DNA of 64,000 nucleotides from Thamnaconus septentrionalis. Its lineage: Eukaryota > Chordata > Actinopteri > Tetraodontiformes > Monacanthidae. Below the pieces are notes generated by a model. That model made no database searches and was not told where the DNA came from. It saw nothing but the letters and a program-made list of their open reading frames with translations. Position 1 is the first letter of the stretch. Each line of letters starts with the position of its first letter. Location: assembly GCA_009823395.1 (NCBI GenBank), contig CM020514.1, positions 6,275,966 to 6,339,965 on the forward strand. The letters run 5' to 3'. Of the stretch, positions 1-12,469 are shown piece after piece. A program made the position numbers and the translations under genes.

Positions 1-393
1 TGCTGCTGCTGCTGCTGCTGCTGCTGCTGCGCTTCTCCTGCTTCTCCTCCTCCTCCTGCTGCTGCTGCTGCTGCGGCTTCTCCTGCTTCTCCTCCTTCTC
101 CTCCACCTGCTGCTGCTGCTGCTTCTCCTCCTCCTTCTCCTGCTTCTCCTCCTGCTCCTCCACCTGCTGCTGCTTCTCCTGCTTCTCCTCCTCCTTCTCC
201 TGCTTCTCCTCCTGCTCCTCCACCTGCTGCTGCTGCTGCTTCTCCTGCTTCTCCTCCTCCTTCTCCTGCTTCTCCTCCTGCTCCTCCACCTGCTGCTGCT
301 GCTTCTCCTCCTTCTCCTCCACCTCTTCTGCAGAACTACTCCTGGAGGATTCCTTCTCCGTACATTCCTTCTCTATCTTCACTGGCTTCACAT
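1..393 (-). repeat. Coding Glu/Lys/Gln minisatellite in the last visible zmym2 exon
   Basis: About the first 330 bases are imperfect repeats of CTG, CTC and CTT triplets, with a longer period of roughly 55-60 bases marked by a recurring CACCTG step. Read on the minus strand in the zmym2 frame (exon starts at 393 after an AG acceptor), they encode an uninterrupted Gln/Glu/Lys-rich stretch with Val punctuation. It is predicted to be a charged helix or coiled coil. Near base 30 the triplet phase slips, so the outermost (AGC)n would read as poly-Ser. That is either a real change of tract or a repeat-length error in the assembly. Human ZMYM2 has no comparable tract at this place as far as I recall. 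Confidence 0.7.
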
Positions 394-3300
394 CTGCGAC
401 GCAGACACATGGGAATAAATGGAAAAAAAATAGCAATGGAAAATTGGAGATTCTCTCAAGGTATCAGATAATGCAGAATTCACTCTACCAGTCTGTAGCC
501 TGTGGATTAACTTCCACTAGGGATGCACATTGTAGATTAATTCATTAATCGTTAGTTGATTGACCTTAACGATCGATTAACGATTAATTGGTAAGGGCCG
601 ATTTTTCCTCAGAACCTAAATTTCACAATGAAAAACGTGTAAGGAACACATTTAACCCTTAAATAATGTTGAGGGTCCAATGTGACCCATTTTTACATTA
701 GAGAACAGTAAAAACACCCTAAACATTTATCCTCTGACTTTAAGACTTCTTATGGGTCACATTTCAATTTTCAATTTTCAACTTTTTCTAGGTATACAGG
801 TATACACCACACCATTAAACAAAAAAAAAGTGTAAAAACTTTTCAATTATTTGCGACTAATTTAATTTAATCGATTAAATTCTTATTAAATTGTTAACAT
901 CCCTAACTTACACATAGACAATAGACGAGTCATTCATGAAACAAATTCTTGCTTCACAGTTCAGAAAAGGCGCAGATTTACTGAGTGTTGTGGATAGTTA
1001 ATAGTGTGAGGCGTCTCCCCTGCAATCTGGGACAAAGAAATAGAGCAGAGGCCGAACCCTCCAACGAGTGTACCTGGCTTCTTGTCCTCTGTGTTGGTCT
1101 CAGTTGGAGGCAGCTGCTCAGAGGATTCTTTCTTCTTTAACTGACTGATGGTCTCAACAATCTGCTCGGCCCCGGAAAGGGTTGTAGGCAGAAAAACAGG
1201 CACAGGAAGCTGAGAAAGACAAGATGCATAACTTTAGGTTAGAGATTAAGGAACTGGGGAAAAAAATGTATTCGCCCCTTTTTACATTTTCGTATTTTTG
1301 TGTAGCAACAAACAGGCAAGCTTGTTAGCCATGGCTAACCACACACTGTTGCTGCTTTTGGCATGGTTTGATGAGGTCATCAATCTTGCGCCAGGAAACA
1401 TTTCAGGGCCTCACAAACAATTTAACACAGCACATTTGGGTAAGACTTTAATCCTTGCAGGGAGAAGCCTTTTGAGTGGAGAAAGACAACTTACCGGTAC
1501 AGGTATGGAAAGCGGGGTGGGGGTGACCTGGGAGTACATATTCATGGGGACGGGGATGAAGACGGGCACGGGGATTGGGACGGGAACATACTCCCTCTTC
1601 ACACCGTCATCTACGTCTGCAGACACAAGTCAACCAGATTAGAATTGCGAACAATAAAGATGCTTTGTCGTGGACGGGAACTCCCGCTGCGGCGCTCACC
1701 TGTCTGTAAGTGCTTGCTCTGCATGTGGGGCTTGCAGTAGGTGGCCTTGGTCAGCGTGAGTGGCTTGCAGAGCACCGCCTTGTTCTTGACGTCCCTCATC
1801 AAACCGCCGCCAGGATACGCCACGGTGCCCTGGTTCACCAGCTGCACGTGCAGAACCAACACAATATTAAAACCAGTGTGCAAATGAAACGCAACAGAAG
1901 CACGGCGGTGGCTTCTTTATGAGAATGACGAGTCCATCCGAGATTAGTCAGTGGAAGTAGACAGCTTTAAAAAAAAAAAAAAAGAAAACTAACAAAAAAC
2001 TGGATTGTTTAACATTAGCGAGTATCTGTACTCAACTATAAATATGCCCTTATAACATGGCCATGCTGTGCATGGACAATTTATTCTATGAAGGCAAAGC
2101 TTGAAACCAGGGTCTCTATTTTAAAAGGTTCAGTGTGTAATTTTTTTTTTTTTAAGGTAGCCAGCATGACAGCATGTTTCATATTCACTTGACACTGTCA
2201 GGTGGGCTTCCTTAAAAAATGGCAGTGCTTGCTTTTTCTATATATATGTTGAGAACTGTTCTAAGGGGAGGAAAACCAAATTACTTTCATTGCACTGTGA
2301 GCATTCATTTTTATATAAATCAAGCCAAATTTTACACACTGGCTTTTTCAATTTAGTAGGTCCGAAAATCTCAACTCATTTTGATTGGAAAATAGTCTTC
2401 CTTACCCCAAGTTTGGTTCCATGTGTGTCATAGCCTGAGGAAAGAAACATAAAAAATATCTTTAAACATTCTAGTACTTTTTATTAATTTGGCATGAATT
2501 TTTTTTCCCCCGAAACCCTGCATTTATTTCACATGTCTGTCCAAAACAGCCCATAGAAAAACCTTTGGAAAGGTACTTTGGAAGTAATTGGAGCTGTATG
2601 TCACTTTGAAGAGGAGCAGTCAGATTTGTTAGCGCCAGTTTATGTAGCAGGTGGCTACATCACAAGACTTCCTGTTGGTCCCCGAGGTGACATTAGCCGG
2701 CCATCACCGCTCTGTGGCTGACTGCAAATGCCCCGCAACGTTTAGCGCAACTCTCACTTAACTCCACACAGAAAATCCTTTAGTGCCACTTCTTTTAAAT
2801 GTGAAGACTCCATCCTGCTGTGTGATGAAACTGCCCGCATTGAGGGTTCACGCTTCCTGGTTTCTCTACAGTTAAAAGGACGCCTGCGGGTGTTCGTACC
2901 CAGCGTGCTGTTCTCGGGGCCCTTCTGCGTCACCATGATGGGCTCGTTCTGCTGGCAGTAAAACTTCAGCAGGCAGTCCTGGTCGCAGAAGTGCTTCATC
3001 TCGGCTCGCCACATCACCGACTCAGTCAGGTTCCCCTGGACCTTGCAGCAGTCACACCTCGCCGCCTGGTGGCCACAAAGGGGGGAATACTTTCACATTC
3101 AGAATCGGCTTTATTCGCCAAGTATGTCACGCATACAAGAAATTGTTGTCTCTCTAATTGAGGAAGTTAAATAAAAACTTGTAATGGGTCACATGTCAAC
3201 TTTTTTTTTTTTTTTTTTTTTTAAAGTTGTTTAAAAGTAACTTGTTCTAGGTATACAGGCATACACCACGCCATTTAACAAAAAAAGTGCAAAAAATTTT

Positions 3301-6300
3301 CAATTAATTGTGACAAATTTAATTTAGTCGATTAAATTCTTAATCGACAATTAATCGATTATAATCGAAATTAAATTATAAATGTGCAGTTAAAGTTGTG
3401 CAAACAGAACTACTATTGTTCAACAGGTGAACCAACAGTGACTGTTGTTGGGAAGACGCTGTTCCTAACAGTGAGACTGGATGGAGACGGTGTGCAAACA
3501 CAGCGAAGACACACGCAATTCTGACCTTGAAGTACCAGTCGTGGAACTTCTTGGCGCAGGTCTCGCCACAGAAGTCCCTGGTCATCCCCCCGAGCTGCTG
3601 CGTGACGCCTCTCTTACAGAGCTGGTTGCAGTGGTTGCACGAAACGCACTTCAGGCCTAAGCGCTTGATAAAGTCCTGCTTGAATAAGAGCTTACACCCT
3701 GAAAAGAACAGAAGAGGGGAAAGACAAAAATGAGATAAGATAGAGATAGAAGTGAAATGTCTGTTTGACTTGAAAAGCGCCGGGAGGTGAGAAGGTGAGG
3801 CGGGTACCCTCGCTGCAGAAGGGTCTCTTGACGCCCGAGAACTGGACCGTCTCGTGCAGCGTCTTCTCCTCCTGGCAGAACTCGCAGAACGTCACGATGC
3901 AGTGGAGCTTCTTGTAGTCCTCGCAGCACGCCTTGCTGCAGAACTGGTAGACTTTGTCCTAGGCGGCAAGAAAGGTGTTCATAACCCTCGATCGAACGAT
4001 GCAAAGTGATTTTACGGATGTTTTTTCACAGATTTCTTTTCTAGAAGTTGAAATTCTGAGAAATTTTTGAGTCAGACGGCATTTAACTCAATATTGTTAA
4101 AAGAAGAAAGCTATACCGCAGGGGTCATCAACCTTTCTGAACCTGAGAGCTACTTCATGAGTACTGAGTCATATGAAGGGCAACCAGTTTGCTTCACACA
4201 TTTTCTCTGTTTGCCTTCAGTTATATATCATTATTATCATCAATGATACTCATTTATATGAAGACACTGATCCCGTTAATTTCTCACCATAATTGTCAAC
4301 AATGACTTAACAAGGTTGGATACAGATTTAACACTTAATTTCTATTAATCGGAGTTCAGAGTTCCCCTAAACTTTGCTACACTTCATGTATAATATTATA
4401 TTTTTAATCATTTTGGTTTTAAGATACTGTCATTTTCGAATCTATATAAATGTGATGACAAAAGAATAGCAACAGCATAAAATTGAATTTTAGATGCAGA
4501 TTCCCGAGTTGTGCTCCTTATTAGAACAGGCCTGCAGGCAACTCATGTGGTCTATGGGGGAACTCATGGTTGTCCGGCTTCCTTCGACCTTCTGACCTTG
4601 AAGTCAGTGACCTTGAAGCGCTTCAGAATTTGAGCTACATCTCTAATAATGCAGCTGGACGTACGGTACAATGTAACTACCGAGGCGTAATGGAATGCAG
4701 AATAACGTTTCCATTTTTAGGTTTTTTTCACCTCCCACTCGAGGATTTCCGGCTTGAGGCTGAACGCTCCTCGGCAGTAGTTGCACTTCAGCTGCACTGC
4801 GTTGTCGGCGGAGAGCGGCGTCTGTCCGTTCGTGGCCGGCTGCAGCGCTGCGTTCTGAGGGGAAAGGCAAGAAATGACACAGTTAAATAAATAAATAAAT
4901 AAAAAAGGTGGCAATGAAAGCCAACTCATCTGACGACTTTGCAGCTTTTAAGCTTCTGCAAATTTTAATATAACAGTAATAATCCTCTTCATTCACAAGT
5001 GCAGAACACATCGGGAGGGCTGCAACGGGAACGAACGTCCTCACCTGGAACTTGGTGACGCACTGTGAGCTACAGAAGTTGAGAACGTTGCCCTCTGGCA
5101 GCGTGGCCTGGTACTGCGGCAAGGAGTTCCTCTTGCAGAAGTGACACGTCGGTTCTGTGTCTGCGCAGACGGACATTGTTGGTTATTGTAAATTTTCCGA
5201 CTCAAGTCCGTATCATCGTAAAAATAATGACTTAACAAGTGAAAAGTCAATTTTAAATATATATATGTGTTAGCGTTGACACTTTGCAGCTAAGAGAAGC
5301 TCCGAGTGTGCGTGCTACTCACTGCTGAGGGTCGCTGGCGTCAGTTTGCCCTTGTTCATACAGTTGACGGAGCAGAAGGAGTGCATGACTCCGCCCGTGC
5401 CGAGGCTGTGGAGCACCTCGCCCGTCTTGATGAGCGTTTTGCAAATCCAACAGCTTGCAAGTTTACTGTGTGCCTGCGTCAGGGCAGCAAAGTGTCACAA
5501 CACCACCACCACCACCATGACAGGATCACAAAGTCACAATGGATTAGCTACATAACAGACTACATGAAGATAGATTGATTTAGGACCTTTGTTCCCGACT
5601 GTTCACGGTCTTTCATGTGAGTTAAGCCGCGTTCAGACTGCCAGCAAAAATCCAGTTTTTAGCCAATCCAGATTGAAGGAATCTGATTTGAATCAGATTC
5701 GCCTGCAGTCTGAACGCGGCTTTAATGTCCAGATTTTTCTTGACAGTTTTTGTGCCAAGCTTTTGATCATGAAGGTTGTTGTAACGGCATATAGTTCCTG
5801 CCATCTGCTGGTAGACATTGGGTACTGCAAGAGATTTTTTTGCCAGCGTGGCCTTCCTTTCCAGAAAGGGTGCAGCATTTTCCACCACGACACCTGTTGC
5901 TCAGCAACCACAACAGACTCAAGAAATTAGTTTGTCCAGCCACTCTTCACTGGCTTGGACATATCATGGAACAAGGTATAATAATGAAAGGCCTACATTC
6001 GGTTATATACAAGCACAAGGATATCAGCTATGACCGTCACATGGTCTTTTGGTTTTTGAGCCATATGATGATTCTAGTTTGGAACCCGATTGGAAGAGTT
6101 AATATCTGTTTTGACATCAACGCTGTGAAAATGGAAGAATCGCCCAGCGGCTCCGAGCGGTACCTGCTTGAAGTCCCTGATGCAGTTGTGGCAGCAGAAG
6201 CGCTTCTGCTGGCCGTCCACCAGCAGGAAGTGGTTGGCCGACGCGCGGTTGGGCAGGTAGTCGCCGCACTGCTCGCAGCAGTTCATGATCAAGCCGTTGG

Positions 6301-9300
6301 CCCGGCGGTACACGTTGAAACACGCGTCGCTGCAGATCTTGTGAGTCACCGTCTTGAAGCTCACCTCGTGGCGAATCTGCAGCGCGGTGGAGGAAACAAA
6401 ACAGAAACAGACGAGCAGAAGCTGTCAGTGCACAAAACACAACTCGCTTTTACCTTTTTTCACGATAAACATAGCATTTAGCTCAGTGGTTCTCAACTGG
6501 TGGAGTCTCAGGACCCGCATTTGATTCCTTATCATGAAGTTGCAACCCAAATTCAACAGCACTCAACACACTTTCTATCATGTCTAGTCAACAAATTTTT
6601 GAAATTGTTGAATTGTGTCCTGCAAAAGAAATGCCCAACATTTTCTGTACGATAAAATCCCTTGAATCAAAACAGCTGCTCCACGACCTACGTTTGCACT
6701 TTTGGGTCGCGACCCACCAGTTGAGAAACACTTATTTAACCAACGTGATGGAGGCTGACCTCTGTGAGCTTGCCGCAGACGGTGCACTTGGAGTTGCTCT
6801 TGACTCCAGACTTGGGAGGGTTCTGCTTGTTCTCGTACGCCCCCAGGCAGCCCGTGCTGCAGAACTCCTGGAAGGACTCGCTGGAGTCCACCTGCGCCAC
6901 GATGGTGCCCTTCATGTTGGTGATGTCCCTGGAGAAAAAAAACAAAAAAAAACAAAACGATTAATAAGCGGAAATATGAGGCGACATCGCCGCCAGGTGG
7001 GACTCGTGACCTCTCGAGCGCCGGCCGGCCAGAGACTCACTTCTTGCACATGGTGCAGCTCTTCTTTGGGGCGGGCTTGTGCGAAAAGGCGGAGAGGCAA
7101 TTGGTGGAGCAGAAAAGGTGTGTGGAGCCTTTGCGCTGGTAGGCCGTCTGGCCTTTCTTTAAGGGCTTTTTACAGTTTGCACAGGTCACCTGGGGTGAAA
7201 ACAAGCAAACAACAACACGGCATGATTTTCAGTTCAGTGTGGAGGCCATCCATCTCCTTATCGTGCATTAAGCACTGGACTTTTAACAGAGGGCTACCTT
7301 GACTGTCCTGGGCTGCGGCTGGGAGCCTGAGGAGGAAGACTGGCCTGGAGGTTTGGGCAGTGAGGTTGCAGGCGACGGAGAGTCGACCCCGGTCTGCTTT
7401 TGGCTGCGGGGGACCGAGGCAGACTGGGAGATCCACGAGTCTGAGGGGAGACAGTGAAGTCAGTAAATCATCTATTTGGCACAGGCATTATGAAGAAGTG
7501 GATCAATTATTTTCAGTATCTTAGGGACTGAAAACTAGAGAAAAAACACCAACGCTTCAAGTTAACAAGCCAGTGCAGCGCTGGTTTTGTCTGCTCATAT
7601 TGTATTTAATGGAAAATTGAAAAGGATGAATACTGCTGTTCTGTTTTAAAGGTCCAGTGGGGTAAAATTAGGCTTGATTAATGATTTTATATTGGTAAAA
7701 GCTTAACATACTGGCCATAAAGACATTAATAAAAATGTATACTTGCAGTAAAATAAATGTAATTTCATTTTCCTACACTTGTAATGCTTCTTATATTGAT
7801 ATGAGAATATACAGAGAGCAATAAGGCTCTTGCTCCTGGTTAACTGCCATCTTGCGCCACCATTTTATAAGTTTGGTATTTAAAGAAGCCCTCCTGAAAA
7901 TGGCCTGAATACAAAATGTGCTGTCAGATGGGCTTCCTTAAAAATTTTATACACTGGACCTTTAAGCTACAATAACTTATACATCACACATCAAACCAGA
8001 TTATCCTCCGGCAGGCGGTTTTTAAACTAAATAGCACCATCTAAAGTCCCTGTGGAGCAAGAGCGCCACCTACTCTGGCCGACTTCCGGCATTCTGAGCA
8101 CTCGCTGAATGAAAGTGCCTGACTGTTTATTGGAATAGGCTACATTCTGAAATCGTTACCGGCTCTGTTGTGGGTCCCCGTGTCTCCATTCTGTGCCAGC
8201 TGGCCCACGGGCCCCGAGCCCCGCCCGGGGTTGAAAGAAGCCGTCGGTCGACCGGGCGGCGTGTCGGGGTTCAGGCTGAAGGCACTACTGATCTGTAGAC
8301 CGTTTTCCTCTGCCTGCCCTTCAGCTGCCTGAACCGGGGGTGAGGGTGGGGGGGAGGGGGTTACATGGGTGTTATTTTCCTTTTTTGAGCAAATTAGAAA
8401 ATGTGAAAGAGGAAGCACACTGCAACTTAAAGGAAGTTAAATGAATCCAATTTGATCTCACTGAGATATACCAATCCGATACGGATGAGTAGTCATAAAA
8501 TTTAAGCAGTCAGAAAATGATGGGTAGACCACAAATCAGTTGAGCCGACCTGATTTGATTAAAAAAGAAAAAAAAGAAGAAAACTACATATACTATAAAT
8601 ATGTTGTTTATGTCATCTTTGGCAGTTTAAAATACTTAGAGGCATTTTTACTGTAAGTAAATAACTTATGGATGAAAACATTTTATTATTATGCTTAAAA
8701 AAGACGTTTGACTGAATTCAACAGTTTCATTTCAATTGGTCGTAACTACTGCAAATAGTTGATTCTTTAAAGATCCAGTGTGAAAAATTTTGCTGGATTT
8801 ACGATTTTTATTTCGGCAAAAGCTTAACATAGCGCCCATAAATACACTTCATTCATTCATTAATATTGCATACTCCCAGTACAATAAGAGTAATTTGGTT
8901 TTCTTACCCTTAGAACGTTTCTCATATATGTAAGAATATACACAGAGCAATAAGGGTCTGCCTCCTAGTTAGCTGCCATCTTGCGCCACCATTTTTTAAG
9001 GAAGCCCACCTGACACTGCCCTAAATATGAAACGCACTGTCAGGCGGGCCTTCCATAAAAATTTTACACACTGGATCTTTAATTATTTCTAAGTCTTTTC
9101 TATTTTATTTAGACTACAATTAACATGAATTAAAAATGAAAACTTTACTTTTTTTTTTTTAACCAACTGGATTCGATGAAAGCACAAAACCTACAGACTA
9201 CACCGGGGGTTCTGGTGTGTCTCACCTCTGTGACAGCTGCTTCTCCGCCCTGCAGCGACGTCACCGAGGTGATCATGAGGTTCATGTCCTCCTGGTGATC

Positions 9301-9906
9301 GTCGTCGGCGTCGACCGCCAGAGCTGCGGGGTCTTCCTTCTGGTCGCCGGACCCCAGCGTGGTCACGCTGGCGATCCGGATCTCCGAGTCGGGCTCGGTG
9401 CTGCTGAGGGCGCCCGGCGAGCGGGAGGGCGAGGAGCCTCCGGGGGGCGCCGGCGAGCAGGGGGAAGCGTCTTTGGGCTCGGGTTCCTCCTCGTCGTCGA
9501 TGACGATGGGCTCCGCCGGCGCTGCGGTCTGAGGCGCCTCCGCCGCCGTTGCGTTGGAAGACCCGGGAGAGTCGGAGGTCAGTGAAGGCATCGCCGCCGT
9601 GGACATGTCCACAGCTGCCGCGGCAGCAGCCGGCGGCTCCTGGCAGCCGGCGCTGGGCGTGTCCTGGGCAGCGGCGGTGGGCTGGGAGGCCTCCTCCCCT
9701 ACGAGAACCACGTCGTCGTCCTCATTGTCCTCTGCGCCGCCCTCCTCTGTGGCTCCGTCTTCTGTTTCCATGGAGACCGCCTCCCCGCCGGCCTCCTCCG
9801 AGGCAGGTGTGGTCTGCGGCTGGGGGGAGGGAGTGGCCTCCATGGGCTCCACCCGCTCCCCTGCCTCCTCCGCCACGGCAGGGCTTGGATCCGACTCCCC
9901 GTCCAT
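1..9906 (-). CDS. zmym2: ZMYM2, zinc finger MYM-type protein 2 (5' two-thirds of the coding region; runs off the left edge)
   Basis: Nuclear SUMO-binding corepressor that in vertebrates associates with LSD1-CoREST-HDAC. Coding exons, 5' to 3': 9226-9906, 8160-8328, 7298-7440, 7041-7189, 6760-6928, 6164-6376, 5323-5473, 5045-5160, 4732-4854, 3808-3958, 3526-3698, 2900-3065, 2406-2434, 1700-1841, 1495-1616, 1074-1209, 1-393. All phases join, giving about 1075 codons in the window. Seen: two SUMO-interaction motifs (DDDVVLV about residues 63-69, PIVIDDEEE about 133-141); the ZMYM2-like strings TEPDSEI and DMNLMIT; a Cys-rich MYM finger array about residues 332-801 (e.g. [32 protein letters not shown]); then Pro/Val-rich [10 protein letters not shown] repeats. 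The start is the first ATG in the first coding exon, whose acceptor lies at 9922-9923; 5' UTR exons must lie upstream. The last visible exon becomes a Glu/Lys/Gln tract. The C-terminal recombinase-derived domain lies outside. SUMO motifs and the 13q12 neighbours favour ZMYM2 over ZMYM3/4. Confidence 0.9.
518..905. mobile_element. hAT-like MITE with near-perfect 8-bp duplication
   Basis: Non-coding element in a zmym2 intron. It starts TAGGGATGCAC and ends with the inverse CATCCCTA. The flanks acttccac (510-517) and acttacac (906-913) match at 7 of 8 positions, as expected for a hAT target-site duplication. The interior holds AT-rich palindromic GATTAAT motifs. A partial relative lies at 3187-3372. 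Confidence 0.7.
2126..2345. mobile_element. Short degenerate copy of the TTAA-flanked MITE family
   Basis: Starts TTAAAAGGTTCAGTGTGTAA and ends AAATTTTACACACTGGC, i.e. diverged versions of the inverted ends (AGGTCCAGTGTGTAAAATT) seen intact at 7650-7961. It is intronic in zmym2 and non-coding. Confidence 0.55.
3187..3372. mobile_element. Partial copy of the 518-905 element
   Basis: Shares with 755-890 the string GGTATACAGG, followed by an ATACACCAC segment, an A-rich run and TTTAATTTA/TCGATTAAATTCTTA. The left end is replaced by a long T run, and no target duplication is visible. Confidence 0.55.
4118..4560. mobile_element. Probable hAT-type non-autonomous element
   Basis: Begins CAGGGGTCATCAACCTTTCT and continues GAGAGCTACTTCATGAGTAC, which I recognise as the left end of a common fish interspersed repeat. 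The right end is inferred near the GCAGGCAACTCATGTGG segment at about 4530 and is uncertain. It is intronic in zmym2. Confidence 0.45.
5624..5722. mobile_element. 99-bp hairpin MITE with perfect 18-bp inverted ends
   Basis: The left end AAGCCGCGTTCAGACTGC (5624-5641) is the exact reverse complement of the right end (5705-5722). The centre is AT-rich with repeated AATCTGATTTGAATC. The whole element can fold as a hairpin. A half copy lies in a cenpj intron at about 62045-62108. Confidence 0.7.
6484..6733. mobile_element. hAT-like MITE (copy 1, with GTGGTTCTCAACTGG ends)
   Basis: Starts CAGTGGTTCTCAACTGGTGG and ends with the inverted CCACCAGTTGAGAAACACTT. The flanks atttagct and atttaacc match at 6 of 8 positions. 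A younger-looking relative with a perfect duplication is at 58629-58906. It is intronic in zmym2. Confidence 0.75.
7650..7961. mobile_element. TTAA-flanked MITE (type copy)
   Basis: The inverted ends AGGTCCAGTG...CACTGGACCT are bounded on each side by TTAA (7646-7649 and 7962-7965). TTAA is the target used by piggyBac-type transposases, so a piggyBac-derived MITE is the simplest reading. The element is non-coding and sits in the zmym2 intron between coding exons 2 and 3. Confidence 0.75.
8771..9078. mobile_element. TTAA-flanked MITE (second copy)
   Basis: Inverted ends AGATCCAGTGTG and CACACTGGATCT with flanking TTAA at 8767-8770 and 9079-9082. The interior (AAAAGCTTAACATA, GCCATCTTGCGCCACCATTT) matches 7650-7961 closely. 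It lies in the zmym2 intron between coding exons 1 and 2. Confidence 0.75.
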
Positions 9907-10258
9907 CACTAAGGCAACCACCTGGCAGCACAGACGACAAGTCAGCGGCCAGACGGCAAGGTGGGGCCCCCCCAGCACCATCATCATCATCATTACCACC
10001 ATTTTAAATTGCACATAGGTTTTAATCTTATCTTATTAATTGTTATATTTAATGTTGGTCGTGCTGCTGCTATTAGCACACAGAACAGTTACTGATACTG
10101 TTTCTGTCTTATGCATCTATTGCTGCTGCAACAACACCAATTTCCCCCTTGGGGATCAATAAAGTTAATTCTATTCTATTCCTTCATCATCGTCACATCA
10201 TCACAGCTGTGTGGCAAACACAGGTTGCTCCAGATGCACGCTGGCAACCCCCTCCCCC

Positions 10259-10371
<113 letters not shown>

Positions 10372-11408
10372 TCCAATTAGTGGCAGAGATTTTTCTTATT
10401 TTTGGTGTTTTCTGGAGACGGTGGCCCTGCTGCTGCTGCTGCTTCAGTAGACATCTACTGACGCGTAAGAGACATTAAAGCTCGGCCATTTATTGAAACG
10501 TCCTTATTTTTGACCTTGGATCGTCAGCCTGGATCCTTTGTTGACCTTCCGCAGGTTTGGAAGGTGAAACAAGGTGGTCTCGGAGAACACCTGCCTGGGG
10601 GCGTGGCTGTCTCACAGGCCTCAGAGACATCAGTGCCCTTTGGGATGTCACACAGGGGCCACTTTCACAAACTGTATGATTCATCACAGATGTTACTCAA
10701 ACAAAGGAAAGAATTATGGGACACAGATTATGGCTAGAAAAACAACTTTTTGGAGGGCGCACTGACCTTTCTGAAAACTTGTTGTTTTTTTTTTAAACAA
10801 ATCCCATCATATTTAATCGCGAAATAGTTCTAATTGAAAGAGATGATTTTTGTCATTCTTCAGAGGAAAGCAGAGTCGATATTTTTGGCCCCGCTTCAAC
10901 TTCCAAGGATTCGGGAAACGGAAGTTTCCCACTGTTACACGAGAAGGGTGATGATGTCGGAGCACGACACTGGATGCGTTGTGTTGCTGTGTGTAGAGAA
11001 TGTTCCTGCCCGGCAACGGGAAAAAGGAAAGGAAAAAAGAAAACCCAATCATTCAGCATTTTACTTCTCCTCTCACCCAACAGACAGTGAAGGCAAAACC
11101 TCAGCTGGGGTTGTTGGCAAGAGGGACGTCCTGCCACCGCACGAAGAACTCAGTGTCCCGGTGTTTGGGAGCCAACGAATTCAAGACCGCATGTGTAAAA
11201 AAAGAGCATTATGACGTCGCACGCAGACACAGCCCCTCTGTGATAGAAGAATGAGCGCCTCGGATGTAAATGAAAAGAAAAATGAAAATTTAAGGGGCAG
11301 CAGCAGGTGAACATTCAGACAAACGACGAGTGACAAAGAGCCACGGGTGGTGGGATCCAGACAGGAACAGACTTGATAGCCCCAAAAATATCAAGGACTA
11401 CTTTCAAC

Positions 11409-11954
11409 CAGGGCTGCAACGATTAGTCTACAGCATAAATTATTGTTAATTGCTTAATGATAAAATCGCACCACATGCTCATTTGTACCTGCGGTGCAGT
11501 ACTGACTGACCGCTGAGGGAGGCAGTGTCGCTTGTTGTTTACATCCTGCAAAAAACGGAGAAGAACGTCGTCCTCTGGTTAAAAGGCTCGAGAACTCCGA
11601 CCCAAAGTTTCTAAAGTTTAGTAATATCTCCTAGAAAATAAAGCAGTCAAACGCGTTAGGTCCAAACTCTGTGAAGCTCACCTAGCGTTTCATGGTAGCA
11701 CTGCGGCGATACGCAAACACTTTAAATGCAGACACCCCGGAGTCGCTGTATCCTCACGCACCGCAGAGAGGATTTCACAAATAACATCGAGGATAGATTT
11801 GTTTTGTAGATATTTTTTTCAAATGACATAATTTTTTGTTAATTAGCCATCAGCCTATGATGCAAGTACATAATGCGTCGGAAAATCATAGAACACGGTT
11901 GTGTGAAAATAATCGACAAAAAATAATTGTTAGATTCGTTGAGTTGCAGCCCTA
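11409..11954. mobile_element. hAT-like element with perfect 8-bp target-site duplication
   Basis: Starts CAGGGCTGCAACGATTAG and ends GAGTTGCAGCCCTA. It is flanked by identical ctttcaac copies at 11401-11408 and 11955-11962. It is 546 bases long with no transposase frame, so it is non-autonomous. The exact duplication implies a recent insertion. Confidence 0.85.
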
Positions 11955-12469
11955 CTTTCAACCTTATGGGTTAATGTAATGCAATCTGTGTTACTACCGA
12001 TATCATACGATCACATTGGGGTCAAACAGGTCGGAGAAGAAGGAGAATGTGGGGCCTGCTGTGTGAACACATCCATTCCTCAGTCTACCGATGATACCTG
12101 GGAGCAGAACCACTCCGAGACTGACTCGCTGGATATGCAAATGGGCCGCGGTACTGTAGTCTGATCCGGTGACACAGACTGGATCAAATGCTATTTAGGC
12201 CACTTTTTTGGGGGGGTGGGGGGGTGGGTGGGAGGAGAGTCTGCCGTCTGCGTTGATCTCCAACTGTCAAAATCTGCTTTTCATGTGGCACAGCGGTGAG
12301 GGCGGCGGCGAGCTGCACGTCACGTCGCCACTGACAGCTGCTGCTGCAACACGCACGCACGCACACGCACGCACACACAAGCTCAAAGTCGCAGTCCCAC
12401 AGAGGGAGGGAGGGAGGGAGAGAGGAGGGGAGGCAGGGAGAGAAGCTCAGCAGCTCGCTCCAACAGGAA

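Noticed and set aside
9217..10018. Long plus-strand frames opposite the first zmym2 coding exon
   Set aside because: They are antisense shadows of a GC-rich coding exon; the minus frame carries the SUMO motifs and fits the splice phases.
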